From assembly GCF_012910785.2 (NCBI RefSeq), contig NZ_WTVH02000009.1, forward strand, positions 682,001-746,000: DNA of 64,000 nucleotides, read 5' to 3'. The position numbers and the translations under genes were made by a program. The notes below the pieces were generated by a model. It searched no databases and was not told the DNA's origin. It saw only the letters and a list, made by a program, of their open reading frames with translations. This document shows positions 9,775-18,536 of the stretch, in pieces; positions within the stretch are counted from its first letter, which is position 1; each line of letters starts with the position of its first letter. The stretch is from Aromatoleum buckelii. GTDB lineage: Bacteria; Pseudomonadota; Gammaproteobacteria; Burkholderiales; Rhodocyclaceae.

Positions 9775-11493
9775 GTGATCGCGCTGCGGAAAAAAGGATC
9801 GCTGCCGCTGCAGGCGCTCGCGTGGGCGTGGCCGACCGTGCGCGGCCGCGCGGGCGCCGTAGGCGGCATTGTCGTGCTGTCCTTCCTCGCGTCGGGCGCC
9901 GCGCTGCTGCCGCCGTATCTCACGCAGCGCCTCGTCGATGACGGTATCGTCGGCGGGCGCATGGACGTGGTGCTGCAGCTGTGCGGCGCGTTCCTCGCGC
10001 TGCTCGTCGCCGGCGTCGCGATCGAAGCCGTTTCCCGGCTCGCGTATCTGAAGCTGTCCGCGCACGTGCTGTTCGGCCTGCGCGAACAGATCTACCGCCA
10101 CCTCCAGACGCTCGCGCCGACTTACTACGCGCGCACCCGCGGCGGCGAGATCCTGTCGCGGCTCGACGGCGACGTCGCCGAAGTGCAGCGTTTTGCGATC
10201 GACGCGCCGATGGGGCTCCTCAATGCGGCGTTCTCGCTGGTCGTCGCGCTGGCGCTGATGCTGTCGCTGAGCCCGCTGCTGACCGCGCTGGTGTTCGCAC
10301 TCGTGCCGCTACATGTCGCGGCGCTGCTCGGGTCGCGCGGATGGCTCGAGCGCAGCGCCCAGGCGGTGCGGCAGCAGAGCGCGGCGATGTCGAGCTTTTT
10401 CGTCGAATCGCTGCGTGCAATGAAGTTCATCCAGGCGACGAATGCCGGCGCGCGCCAGGAGGCCGAGCTGCGCGCGCATCATGGCGACTATTTCGCGGCG
10501 CTGCGGCGCTCGCAGGTCGCTTCGCTCGGCGCCGGGGGCGTGCAGCGCATCCTGTCGGGGCTCGGCGTGTTGCTGGTGTTCGCGGTCGGTGGCAGCCTCG
10601 CGGCGGCGGGCGAACTGACCGTCGGCGTCGTCGTCGCGTTCATTGCCTACACGACTCGCGCCGCCGGTCCGCTGCAGACTGCGGCCGGCGTTTTCATGGG
10701 CTGGCAGCGGGCGAAAGTCAGCCTGCAGCGGATCCGCGAACTGGCCGCCGAACTGCCGACGGTCACGTCGCCGGCCGAGCCCGTCGCGCTCGCCCGGCCG
10801 GTGCGCGGCGACCTCCGCCTCGTCGGCGTGCGTTTCGGCTACGGCGAGACGCGCGTGCTCGACGGCGCGTCGCTCGACATCCCGGCTGGCCGCAAGCTCG
10901 CCTTGGTCGGCGCGTCCGGCGCCGGCAAATCGACGCTGATCGATTTGCTGCAGCGTCATTACGATCCGGCCGCCGGACACATCCTGCTTGACGGCGTGCG
11001 GCTCGATCGGCTCGATCTTGCCGAGTTGCGGCGGCGCGTCGTCGTCGTCGATCAGGACCCGGTGCTGATGCCCGGCAGCGTGCGCGACAACCTGCGCTTC
11101 GTCGCGCCGGACGCCGACGAGCCGGCGCTGCTGCGCGCGCTCGACCTCGCCGGTCTCGCGCGCTTCGCCCACGCCGGCGGCCTCGACAAGGCAGTCGGCG
11201 CGTCGGCGTCGGCGCTGTCCCGCGGCGAACGGCTGCGCATCGCGCTCGCCCGCGCGATCCTGCAGGACCCGGCGGTGCTGATCCTCGACGAGACGACCTC
11301 CGGGCTCGATCTGCCGGTCGCCCAAGCGATCGTCATGGCGGTCGATCGCGTGTTCGCCGGGCGCACCCGTATCGTCATCACGCACAACCTCGCATCCGTC
11401 GGAGAGCTCGACGGCGTCGTCGAACTGCGTGACGGCATGCTGGTCGAGCAGCCGCCGGTGCGAGCGCCGGCGCCGCTGCTGAGGGCCGTATGA
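9775..11493 (+). CDS. qhpF: ABC exporter of the QHNDH locus
   Basis: A 572-residue half-transporter: six-TM exporter domain (about residues 25-310), then a nucleotide-binding domain with Walker A GASGAGKST (about 379), signature LSRGER (about 481, variant of LSGGQ) and Walker B VLILDE (about 501). In Paracoccus the equivalent protein is needed to deliver the crosslinked gamma subunit to the periplasm. The likely start is GTG 9775, 13 bases after qhpB. The gene ends in an ATGA overlap with the protease gene, matching the joint role of leader removal and export. Confidence 0.9.
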   Translation: MIALRKKGSLPLQALAWAWPTVRGRAGAVGGIVVLSFLASGAALLPPYLTQRLVDDGIVGGRMDVVLQLCGAFLALLVAGVAIEAVSRLAYLKLSAHVLFGLREQIYRHLQTLAPTYYARTRGGEILSRLDGDVAEVQRFAIDAPMGLLNAAFSLVVALALMLSLSPLLTALVFALVPLHVAALLGSRGWLERSAQAVRQQSAAMSSFFVESLRAMKFIQATNAGARQEAELRAHHGDYFAALRRSQVASLGAGGVQRILSGLGVLLVFAVGGSLAAAGELTVGVVVAFIAYTTRAAGPLQTAAGVFMGWQRAKVSLQRIRELAAELPTVTSPAEPVALARPVRGDLRLVGVRFGYGETRVLDGASLDIPAGRKLALVGASGAGKSTLIDLLQRHYDPAAGHILLDGVRLDRLDLAELRRRVVVVDQDPVLMPGSVRDNLRFVAPDADEPALLRALDLAGLARFAHAGGLDKAVGASASALSRGERLRIALARAILQDPAVLILDETTSGLDLPVAQAIVMAVDRVFAGRTRIVITHNLASVGELDGVVELRDGMLVEQPPVRAPAPLLRAV

Positions 11494-12206
11494 AACTGCG
11501 CGTCGGCATCGTCGATGGCGGTTTCGAGCGCGTGCCGCCGGCGGCGCTGCACGCCGCCGCGCAGTTCGCCAGCGGCGACTTCGATGGCGCCGAGTCGTCC
11601 GATGGGGGCGTACGCTGCGAAGCGCCGCATCGCCCTGCGCTGCCGCACGGCGAATGCGTCGCCGCGCTGGTCCTCGATGCGGCGCCGACCGCGTGCCTGC
11701 TCGACGCGCGCGTCGCCGCGCTCGCCCGACCCGCGACGCCGCGCCTCGTCGCCGCAGCGATCGACTGGTGCGTCGCCGAAGGGGCCCGGGTCGTCAACCT
11801 GAGCCTCGGCCTCGCCGACGACCGCCGCGTGCTGCGCGAAGCCTGCGAGCGGGCCGTGGGGCAGGGCGTGCTGCTCGTCGCCGCAGCGCCGGCGCGCGGC
11901 TCGCCGGTCTATCCGGCGCGTTATCCCGGCGTGCTCGCGGTGAGCGGTGATGCGCGTTGCGCTCCTGACCAATGGTCGCGGCTCGATCCGGCGAGCGCAG
12001 CCGGCGCCGCGTGGGGAACCTGTCCCGACGCGCCCGGCGGACGCCCCGGTGGCGCGAGCATGGCGGCGGCGCGCTTTGCCGGCATCGTCGCGAATCACCT
12101 CGTGCAGCACCCCGACGCGGGCCTTCGCGGGCTCCTCGACCACCTCGCGGCCTATGCCATCTGGCACGGGCGCGAAAACAGAAGAATCGCGGAGACCGAT
12201 TCATGA
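11490..12206 (+). CDS. qhpE: Subtilisin-like (S8) protease of QHNDH maturation
   Basis: A 238-residue compact subtilase with the triad visible as Asp9 (IVDGG), His53 (PHGEC) and Ser190 (GGASMAAARF). It has no signal or propeptide, consistent with cytoplasmic QhpE, which removes the gamma-subunit leader. The usual AAGN oxyanion segment reads AAAPARG here, so the oxyanion Asn is not obvious. The start overlaps the ABC exporter stop, and its own stop overlaps the next start (ATGA at 12203-12206), tying the UbiV-like gene to this operon. Confidence 0.88.
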   Translation: MKLRVGIVDGGFERVPPAALHAAAQFASGDFDGAESSDGGVRCEAPHRPALPHGECVAALVLDAAPTACLLDARVAALARPATPRLVAAAIDWCVAEGARVVNLSLGLADDRRVLREACERAVGQGVLLVAAAPARGSPVYPARYPGVLAVSGDARCAPDQWSRLDPASAAGAAWGTCPDAPGGRPGGASMAAARFAGIVANHLVQHPDAGLRGLLDHLAAYAIWHGRENRRIAETDS

Positions 12207-13114
12207 CCTCGACCTCAACCCCGACCGCTTCGATTACGCCAAACCCTCCTGCTGGTCCGATCGAGCTCGGCTTCGCGCTCGTCGACGAGCGTGAGCTGGC
12301 CGCGTTCGCGCGCCATGAGCGTGTCACGCGCGACGACTATCTCGAACAGCTCGGCGACGCGCGACAGTGCGTCACGCTGCCCGACGACGCCGAGCCGACG
12401 CATTTCTTCCTCGGCAGCGAGTTCTGCGAGCACCTGCTGCCGAGCGTCGAGGCGATCGATCGCGCCGTGGCCCTGTGCGAGCGCTGGGGAGTCACGTTCG
12501 GCCTCGTCACGCCGATCGCCTGCGACAGCCTGTTCGAGCCGCTTCGCGCCGCGTTCGCGCGCCTGCCTGCGGGCGCCGAAGTGACCGTCAACGACTGGGG
12601 CGTCGCGCGCGTCGTGCAGCGCGAATTCCCGGATCTGCGGCCGGTCGCCGGGCGCCTGCTCGGGAAGATGCTGAAGGACCCGCGGCTGCCGTCCGCGACG
12701 TGGGCGCGCATGTACCCGAACGGCCTGCGCGCCGGCCCGTTCCGCGAAATCCTCGACAATCTCGGCATCGGCCGCCTGGAACTCGACTTCCCGCCGTTCG
12801 GCGCTGCCGACATGTATGCCGGCATCGATTTCCCTGTCGGCGTACGCGCGCCGTATGGCTACATCGCGAAGGGCCGCATCTGCAAGCTCGGTTCGCTGGC
12901 GCTCGATGTACCGGAAAAATTTTCGCCCGGCCACCGCTGCCGCCGCGAATGCCTCGGCTTCTCCGAAGTCGGTGCCCGCCCCGGCACGCGTGAGCTGCAG
13001 ACTTCACAGCGCGGCAACACGATGTATTACCGCCACGCGCCTGGCATGACGGCGGCAATCGCCGAGGCGGTTGCGAATGGCTGGGTCAGCCGTATCGTCC
13101 TGTCGGGAGCCTGA
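12203..13114 (+). CDS. UbiV-like U32-family protein in the qhp operon
   Basis: A 303-residue protein of the peptidase U32 superfamily. It resembles UbiV: FFLGSEFC (Cys75) aligns by eye with E. coli UbiV YLGEAVC (Cys39), and Cys227-x18-Cys246-x3-Cys250 parallels the Cys180/Cys193/Cys197 ligands of its [4Fe-4S] cluster. TVNDWGV (residues 128-134) is typical of the family. UbiV works with UbiU in O2-independent hydroxylation during ubiquinone synthesis. Here the gene starts in an ATGA overlap with the QHNDH protease gene, and no ubiT-like gene is near. A role in cofactor hydroxylation on QhpC is inferred; anaerobic ubiquinone synthesis is the main alternative. Confidence 0.75.
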   Translation: MTSTSTPTASITPNPPAGPIELGFALVDERELAAFARHERVTRDDYLEQLGDARQCVTLPDDAEPTHFFLGSEFCEHLLPSVEAIDRAVALCERWGVTFGLVTPIACDSLFEPLRAAFARLPAGAEVTVNDWGVARVVQREFPDLRPVAGRLLGKMLKDPRLPSATWARMYPNGLRAGPFREILDNLGIGRLELDFPPFGAADMYAGIDFPVGVRAPYGYIAKGRICKLGSLALDVPEKFSPGHRCRRECLGFSEVGARPGTRELQTSQRGNTMYYRHAPGMTAAIAEAVANGWVSRIVLSGA

Positions 13115-13118
13115 CATG

Positions 13119-13183
13119 AAGCCCCCACGCTCGCTTTGTTCGCTGCCCCCCGAGGGGGTTGAGGCCTCCCTTGGGGGCGGCCC
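13119..13183 (+). repeat. GC-rich palindromic intergenic repeat (REP-like)
   Basis: A 65-base element made of complementary C- and G-runs: GCCCCC near 13121, a tight CCCCC-CGA-GGGGG hairpin at about 13146-13157, then CTCCC and TTGGGGGCGGCC. Sequences of this style recur between genes in betaproteobacteria. It occupies most of the 81-base space between the two U32-like genes and could act as a stem-loop that reduces readthrough or stabilises mRNA. Only one copy was noticed here, so the repeat call rests on recollection. Confidence 0.6.
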
Positions 13184-13195
13184 TACGGGAGTCCT

Positions 13196-14230
13196 ATGAA
13201 AATCACTGCACCGATCAGCACGCCTGCCGAAGTCGAACCGCTGGTGCGGGCCGGCGCGCGCGAACTGTATTGCGGCGTCGTGCCGCCGGACTGGATCCGG
13301 CGTTTCAACACTTCGGGCGTCAATCGCCGCGTGTTCGGCAACCTCAACGGCTATGCCGACCTCGAGCGCGTCATCGACAACGCGCACACGCTCGATGCCG
13401 AAGTGTTCCTCGTCCTCAACGCGCAGCAATACGGCGAGCAGCACCTCGACGCGCTGACCGAAATCGCCGCGCACTTTCGCAGCATCGGCGGCAACGCCGC
13501 GATCGTCGCCGACATCTCGCTGATCGCCTCGCTCACGGCGAACGTCCCGGATCTCGCGATCCACGTCAGTTCGGTCGCGACCTGCCGCAACGTCGAATCG
13601 GCGCGCTTTTTCGCGCAGCTCGGCGCGCGCCGCATCATCCTGCCGCGCGACGTCACCGTTGCGGAAATCTCCGCGATCGCAACCGAACTCCCCGAGCTCG
13701 ACATCGAAGCCTTCGTCCTCAACGACGGCTGCGTGTTCGAGGAGGGCACGTGCCACACCGTGCATCTGCCGATGAACAAGGGCGGACCGATCTGCATCGA
13801 CAACTACCAGTTCGAATACCGCGCGGCGAGCGGCGAAGCGCCTGCCGAACGGGCGCTGCGGCGGCTGGAAAAAAACGACCAGGACTACAAGCGCTGGCTG
13901 TGGTATCGCTTCGGCAACGGTTTTTCGGTCGCGCCGAACGGCTACCCGTGGGGCCCGTGCGGCCTTTGCGCAATGCCGGCGATGCACGCGGCAGGGGTGC
14001 ATTCGGTGAAGATCGCCGGGCGCGAAGGGGCGAGCGAGCGCAAGGTGAAGAGCGTCGAGCTCGTCCATGAGGTGTTGCGCCGCATCGAGGACGGCGAACC
14101 GGAGACGAAAGTCCGCGAATGCGCAGTCGGACTGCGCGACGCGCCGAGCCACTGCGCGAGCGGTTACATGTGCTATTACCCGGAGAAGCGCAGCCAGCCG
14201 GAGATCCCCGTTCACGCACAACCCGCCTGA
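13196..14230 (+). CDS. UbiU-like U32-family protein
   Basis: A 344-residue U32-superfamily protein. The N-terminal GARELYCG block is typical of the fold. Cys179-x6-Cys186 matches the Cys169-x6-Cys176 spacing of E. coli UbiU, and Cys200 and Cys255 (or 258) stand for UbiU Cys193 and Cys232, so a [4Fe-4S] site is likely. HSVKIAGRE (269-277) parallels the UbiU segment ASVKIEGRQ. A Cys-containing tail (RECAVGL, HCASGYMC) goes beyond the core. It lies 81 bases after the UbiV-like gene on the same strand, so the two probably form a heterodimer, perhaps modifying the QHNDH cofactor. Family call is firm; the job is inferred. Confidence 0.78.
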   Translation: MKITAPISTPAEVEPLVRAGARELYCGVVPPDWIRRFNTSGVNRRVFGNLNGYADLERVIDNAHTLDAEVFLVLNAQQYGEQHLDALTEIAAHFRSIGGNAAIVADISLIASLTANVPDLAIHVSSVATCRNVESARFFAQLGARRIILPRDVTVAEISAIATELPELDIEAFVLNDGCVFEEGTCHTVHLPMNKGGPICIDNYQFEYRAASGEAPAERALRRLEKNDQDYKRWLWYRFGNGFSVAPNGYPWGPCGLCAMPAMHAAGVHSVKIAGREGASERKVKSVELVHEVLRRIEDGEPETKVRECAVGLRDAPSHCASGYMCYYPEKRSQPEIPVHAQPA

Positions 14231-14237
14231 AGTCGCT

Positions 14238-14254
14238 GCCGGAGCGCCTCCGGC
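14238..14254 (+). terminator. Short GC hairpin after the U32 pair
   Basis: GCCGGAG (14238-14244), loop CGC, CTCCGGC (14248-14254), starting 8 bases after the stop codon. There is no U-tract, so it is only a weak candidate terminator or mRNA-end hairpin. Confidence 0.4.
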
Positions 14255-14445
14255 ATCGGACGTGCTGTCATCCCGCCGCGACCGGATCGCTTCCGAAGTT
14301 CGTCACGAACGATGTCCTGGCCGCTCCTGCAAGCGCTGGTTGCTGCCGACACTTTCGTTCGGCCTCGGGCAGCGGCGCGGCGCATCCTGCATCAGGTTTT
14401 TCTGACATACTATTTACATCGTGGCCGTCTCCTCCGGGAGGTTTC

Positions 14446-15918
14446 ATGGATACCCTTTCCGCTGCCTTTGTCCCGCTCCTTTACGGCGGGCTCGGCAACC
14501 TCGCGGCGTATCTCGCGGCACACGTGCTTCTTTGCCTGCTGCCGGCTTTTTTCATTGCCGGCGCGATGGCGGCGCTGATCCCGAAGGAAACGATCACGCG
14601 CTTTCTCGGACGCAATTCGAGCAAGGCCGTGTCGTATCCCGCCGCCGCTGCGGCAGGCTCGCTGCTGGCGGTCTGTTCGTGCACGATCGTTCCGCTGTTC
14701 GCGGGGATCTACCGGAAAGGCGCCGGCCTCGGCCCTGCGATCACGTTCCTGTTCTTCGCCCCGGCGGCGAACATCCTCGCCCTGGTCTATACGGGCGGCA
14801 TCATCGGCCCCGATCTCGCAGCGGCCCGCTTCATCCTGTCGCTGACGTTCGGCATCGGCATCGGGCTGATCATGGCGCTCGTCTTCCGTGCCGACGACGC
14901 CGCGCACGACAAGGCGACCGACACCCTGTTTTCGGCGCAACGCGCAGCGGGTATGCAACACGCAGCGCTGCTGTTCCTGCTCGTCTGGATCGCGCTGCTG
15001 CTGGCTGGCACGCTCAAGTTGAGCGTCCTGACGGGGACGGCGTTTTCGTTCGATCTCCCCGCGGCGAACGCCGCCGGCTGGCAGGCTGCGCTCGACCGCC
15101 TCGTCCCTTATGACGCAGCCAGAGGCGAAGAAGGGGTGTCGGTGCAGGGCGTCGTGCTGATCGCGCTGCTCGTTGCGATCGGCTTCACCGCATGGCGGGG
15201 CTTCGAGAACATCCAGGACGGCGTCACCGCCTGGACCCGCGCGAGCCTCGCGCTGATCGGCGTGACCCTGCTGTTTGCGGCGCTGTCGCTGCAGGCCACC
15301 CCGGAGGGCCTGCGCGTCGGCCTGACCGGCAAGTTCTTCGGCGTGGCGGCTGCGCTCGCCGTCCTGTATCACGTCGGCTCGCGCCGGCTCGCAACGGAAA
15401 ACGTTCAGGACTGGCTGTGGGAATCGTGGCGCTTCGTCAAGCAGATCTTTCCGTTGCTGGTGATCGGCGTCTTCCTCGTCGGCGTCATCCGCGTCCTGAT
15501 TCGGCCGGAATGGATCGAAGCTATCGCCGGCACCAATTCGCTTTCCGGCAACTTGGCAGGCGTCGCCTTCGGCGTGTTCATGTACTTCCCGACGCTCGTC
15601 GAAGTTCCCATCGCGAAGATGTTCCTCGATCTCGGGATGCATCGCGGGCCGCTGCTTGCGTACCTGATGTCCGATCCCGAATTGTCGCTGCAGAGCATCC
15701 TGATCATCTCGGCGATTCTCGGCAGGAAGAAAACCGCGGTCTACGTCGGCCTCGTTGCGCTGTTCAGTGCCGCGGCCGGCCTGACCTACGGTGCGTGGAT
15801 CGACGGGATGCCGCTGTTGATCATCACGCTGTGGCTCGCGGCGTTCATCGGGTTGCTCGTGACGTCGGTCAATTTCATGAGCCGCAATACGAAAGCCAAA
15901 GCTCTCGGGGGAGTCTGA
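14446..15918 (+). CDS. YraQ/DUF318-type permease
   Basis: A 490-residue membrane protein with about ten hydrophobic segments. SLLAVCSCTIVPLFAGIY carries the Cys-x-Cys and conserved proline region of the DUF318 (YraQ, ArsP-like) permeases; a second half repeats the motif loosely as YFPTLVEVPIAKMF. ATG 14446 is chosen because GGGAGGT lies just upstream and the hydrophobic protein begins there; an open frame extends upstream to 14119 inside the previous gene. It is followed after 2 bases by a CxxC thioredoxin-like gene, the common partner of these permeases. Substrate is not evident (metal or metalloid handling has been proposed for relatives). Confidence 0.83.
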   Translation: MDTLSAAFVPLLYGGLGNLAAYLAAHVLLCLLPAFFIAGAMAALIPKETITRFLGRNSSKAVSYPAAAAAGSLLAVCSCTIVPLFAGIYRKGAGLGPAITFLFFAPAANILALVYTGGIIGPDLAAARFILSLTFGIGIGLIMALVFRADDAAHDKATDTLFSAQRAAGMQHAALLFLLVWIALLLAGTLKLSVLTGTAFSFDLPAANAAGWQAALDRLVPYDAARGEEGVSVQGVVLIALLVAIGFTAWRGFENIQDGVTAWTRASLALIGVTLLFAALSLQATPEGLRVGLTGKFFGVAAALAVLYHVGSRRLATENVQDWLWESWRFVKQIFPLLVIGVFLVGVIRVLIRPEWIEAIAGTNSLSGNLAGVAFGVFMYFPTLVEVPIAKMFLDLGMHRGPLLAYLMSDPELSLQSILIISAILGRKKTAVYVGLVALFSAAAGLTYGAWIDGMPLLIITLWLAAFIGLLVTSVNFMSRNTKAKALGGV

Positions 15919-15920
15919 TC

Positions 15921-16163
15921 ATGATCACCATCAAGGTTCTGGGGCCCGGTTGCGCGAATTGCCGCAAGCTGGAGGAGGTCGCGCGACAGGCGGTGGCGTC
16001 GGTCGGCGTCGAAGCGGACATCGTCAAGATCACCGACATGGCCACGATCATCGACTACGACGTCATCCAGACGCCGGGTCTCGTCATCAATGAAAAGCTC
16101 GTTTCGTCGGGGCGGATTCCGACCGCCTCGACGATCGCCGAGTGGATCAGGACGAGCAGCTGA
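15921..16163 (+). CDS. Small thioredoxin-like redox protein
   Basis: An 80-residue thioredoxin-fold protein with the active site GCANC near residues 10-14 and cis-Pro region QTPGLVIN, like the redox-active-disulfide-protein-2 family found beside YraQ permeases. ATG 15921 follows the permease stop directly, so the two are cotranscribed and probably act together. Electron donor and substrate are unknown. Confidence 0.85.
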   Translation: MITIKVLGPGCANCRKLEEVARQAVASVGVEADIVKITDMATIIDYDVIQTPGLVINEKLVSSGRIPTASTIAEWIRTSS

Positions 16164-16565
16164 CTGGAAGGGTCGCCGCTCGGGAGCGATCCGGCAATCG
16201 AACATCGGACAGTCAATTTGTAACGATGTGTTTCGGCAGCTGTTTGGTGTCGCGAAGCCGACTGCATAACGCATAGGCGTAATGCCTGCCGAAGTCTGGC
16301 AGCGCGGGGCGCCCCACGGACTGTCCTGCGCGAACGTCATCGTAGTGGCGGGGCGCGCGAAAGTTGCTCGCGAATGGCTGCTGGGAAAGAATGCTTCACC
16401 GCACAAAAATACTGCGTGTGCGGTAGCAATAATCGAGGGTGCAGCGGGGCGGTCACAGCCCGGCACGCTGCACTCGAAGCTGAACCCGGCGGTTCGCGCC
16501 GCCACATAGCAGGCCCTGCCCGGACCCTCCGACGGTCCTATTCGGGGCTGAATCCCGGATCGTCG
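16164..16565. other. Intergenic stretch, no gene recognised
   Basis: About 400 bases between the thioredoxin-like gene and the FtsH-like gene. Reading frames here are short and show no recognisable protein, and the base composition is less GC-rich around 16200-16260. A promoter for the FtsH-like gene is expected here but no convincing -35/-10 pair was found. Confidence 0.5.
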
Positions 16566-18497
16566 ATGAAGCTATTCTCTGCCTGGCCCCGCTGGGTCCA
16601 AATCCTTTTTTCCGTCGCCGTGTTTTTCACCGTTGTCGCCGGCTGGGTCGCGTTCGACTACCACAGCCACGCGCCGAGCGCGGCCGGCAAGACCGAACTC
16701 GCTCGCCAGTTCGAGTCCGGCCCCCGCATGTGGCTCGATCACCCGCTCGACGCCTCGGTCTTCGCGGACAAGCTTCGACAGGGCGAGATCGCCGCGGCCG
16801 GCGTCGATGGCCAGCGCGTGCTCGCGACGACCCGCAGCGGCGAGCAAATCAGCACCGAACTCGTCGCCGGCGACGAAGGACTGCTGGCCGGCCTCGAAAC
16901 CGCAAGCCGGCAGCAGGGTTTCGCGCTGACCCGCATCAGCATCGACTCGCGCACACTCGGCGAACGCATCCTCGCCAGCACGGGCAGCGTGCTCGAGCGG
17001 CTCTTCACGCTGTTGACGGTCGCCGCGATGGTGGTGCTCGGCATCTATCTGCTGCGGCAAGGCACAATGGGCGGCAGCGCGAAAGCCAAGCTTGCCGAGA
17101 AGCCGCAGACGAGTTTCGCGGACGTCGTCGGCGCGTCGGATGCCAAGACCTCGCTTCAGCAGGTGACTGCCTTCATGCGTGACCCGCAGAAATATCTCGC
17201 GCTCGGGGCGAAGCCGCCGCGCGGCGTGCTTCTCGAAGGTCCGCCCGGAACCGGCAAGACCTTGCTGGCCCGGGCGCTCGCCGGCGAATGCAAGGCCAAC
17301 TTCATCGCTGTCGATGGCTCGCATTTTTCGAGCATGTTCTACGGCCAAGGCATCGCGAAGGTCCGCGAGCTGTTCGCAACCGCCCGCAAGAATGCCCCCT
17401 GCATCATTTTTATCGACGAGTTCGACGGCATCGGCAAGCGCGCGAGCGGTGCGAAAGTCGAGGGCGGGCAGTCCGAAGAGAACCGCATCATCAACAAGCT
17501 GCTTGTCGAGATGGACGGTTTCTCGACTTCCGACCACATCATCGTCATCGGCGCGACGAACCACGTCGGCAACGTCGACGAGGCGCTGCGCCGCCCCGGC
17601 CGCTTCGACCTCGTCGCGCGCGTCAATCTGCCCACTGTGCACGATCGTCGCGAACTGTTCGAGCTGTGTCTCGCCCGCGTCCGGGCCGAGCCCGCAGCGA
17701 TCGACGCGGAGGCGCTCGCGCGCGCGAGCAGCGGCCTGTCGCACGCCGACATCACCAACATCGTCAATCGCGCGACGGTGCTGGCGGCGGAGTCTGGCAG
17801 CGCTTCGGTGACCCAGGCTCACCTGCACCGTGCGCTCGAGACGCATCAACTCGGCGGCGAAGTCTCGAGCCTCAAAGCCGCGTTCACCGAAACGCACCGC
17901 GAGCGCATTGCGGTGCACGAGGCAGGCCACGCGCTGGTTGCCCATGCACTGAAAGCGGGCCGTGTCGAGCGCATCAGCATCGAGCCCCGCGGCCAGGCGC
18001 TCGGCGTGACCTTCGTCAGCCGCGAGGACGAAGTGCCGCTGTATGGCGAGCGCGAACTGAAGGCGCGGCTGTCGATGCTGCTGGCCGGCCGTGAGGCCGA
18101 ACTGATGAATTACGGCAACACGACGTCGGGCGCGGCCGACGACCTCAAGCGGGCCTCGGAACTGGCGATCGAGATGGTCAGCTCGATGGGGTTTTCGAGC
18201 CATTTCGGGCTGCTGAGTCTCGCCGGCGTACCCGAAGCCCTGGTCGGGCCGCACATCCAGGAGCGGGCGCTCGGCGAAGCGCGCGCGATGCTCGAAGCGG
18301 CGCAGCGTGCGTGCCGCGAGACTCTGGAACGCCATCGTCACGTGCTGCACGCCGTGACCGCAGCGCTGCTGAAGGACGACACGGTTTCCGGCGCGCTGCT
18401 GCGCGAGATGTTGCCGGTGCATGATTTCCATATCGACGCGGCAAACGATGCGGCGGCACTGCGTGTTGCGATGGAGACGGCCCCGGGGCCCGTGTAA
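16566..18497 (+). CDS. FtsH-like AAA+ zinc metalloprotease
   Basis: A 643-residue membrane-anchored ATP-dependent protease: TM segments near residues 10-30 and 140-160 around a periplasmic loop, an AAA+ domain with Walker A GPPGTGKT (about 225), Walker B IIFIDEFDGIG and RRPGRFD, and an M41 protease domain with zinc motif HEAGH (about 451). ATG 16566 starts exactly at the basic/hydrophobic anchor; upstream in-frame sequence is not protein-like. The weakly conserved N-terminal half and absence of neighbouring ftsJ or folP suggest a paralogue rather than the main housekeeping ftsH. Substrates are unknown. Confidence 0.87.
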   Translation: MKLFSAWPRWVQILFSVAVFFTVVAGWVAFDYHSHAPSAAGKTELARQFESGPRMWLDHPLDASVFADKLRQGEIAAAGVDGQRVLATTRSGEQISTELVAGDEGLLAGLETASRQQGFALTRISIDSRTLGERILASTGSVLERLFTLLTVAAMVVLGIYLLRQGTMGGSAKAKLAEKPQTSFADVVGASDAKTSLQQVTAFMRDPQKYLALGAKPPRGVLLEGPPGTGKTLLARALAGECKANFIAVDGSHFSSMFYGQGIAKVRELFATARKNAPCIIFIDEFDGIGKRASGAKVEGGQSEENRIINKLLVEMDGFSTSDHIIVIGATNHVGNVDEALRRPGRFDLVARVNLPTVHDRRELFELCLARVRAEPAAIDAEALARASSGLSHADITNIVNRATVLAAESGSASVTQAHLHRALETHQLGGEVSSLKAAFTETHRERIAVHEAGHALVAHALKAGRVERISIEPRGQALGVTFVSREDEVPLYGERELKARLSMLLAGREAELMNYGNTTSGAADDLKRASELAIEMVSSMGFSSHFGLLSLAGVPEALVGPHIQERALGEARAMLEAAQRACRETLERHRHVLHAVTAALLKDDTVSGALLREMLPVHDFHIDAANDAAALRVAMETAPGPV

Positions 18498-18536
18498 AGG
18501 GCGGTTCCGGGACCTGCCTTCAGGTGATGGCGGGTG

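Noticed and set aside
13196-14230. Collagenase-like protease activity for the U32 protein
   Set aside because: The Cys pattern matches the Fe-S UbiU type; the peptidase name of the family is historical.
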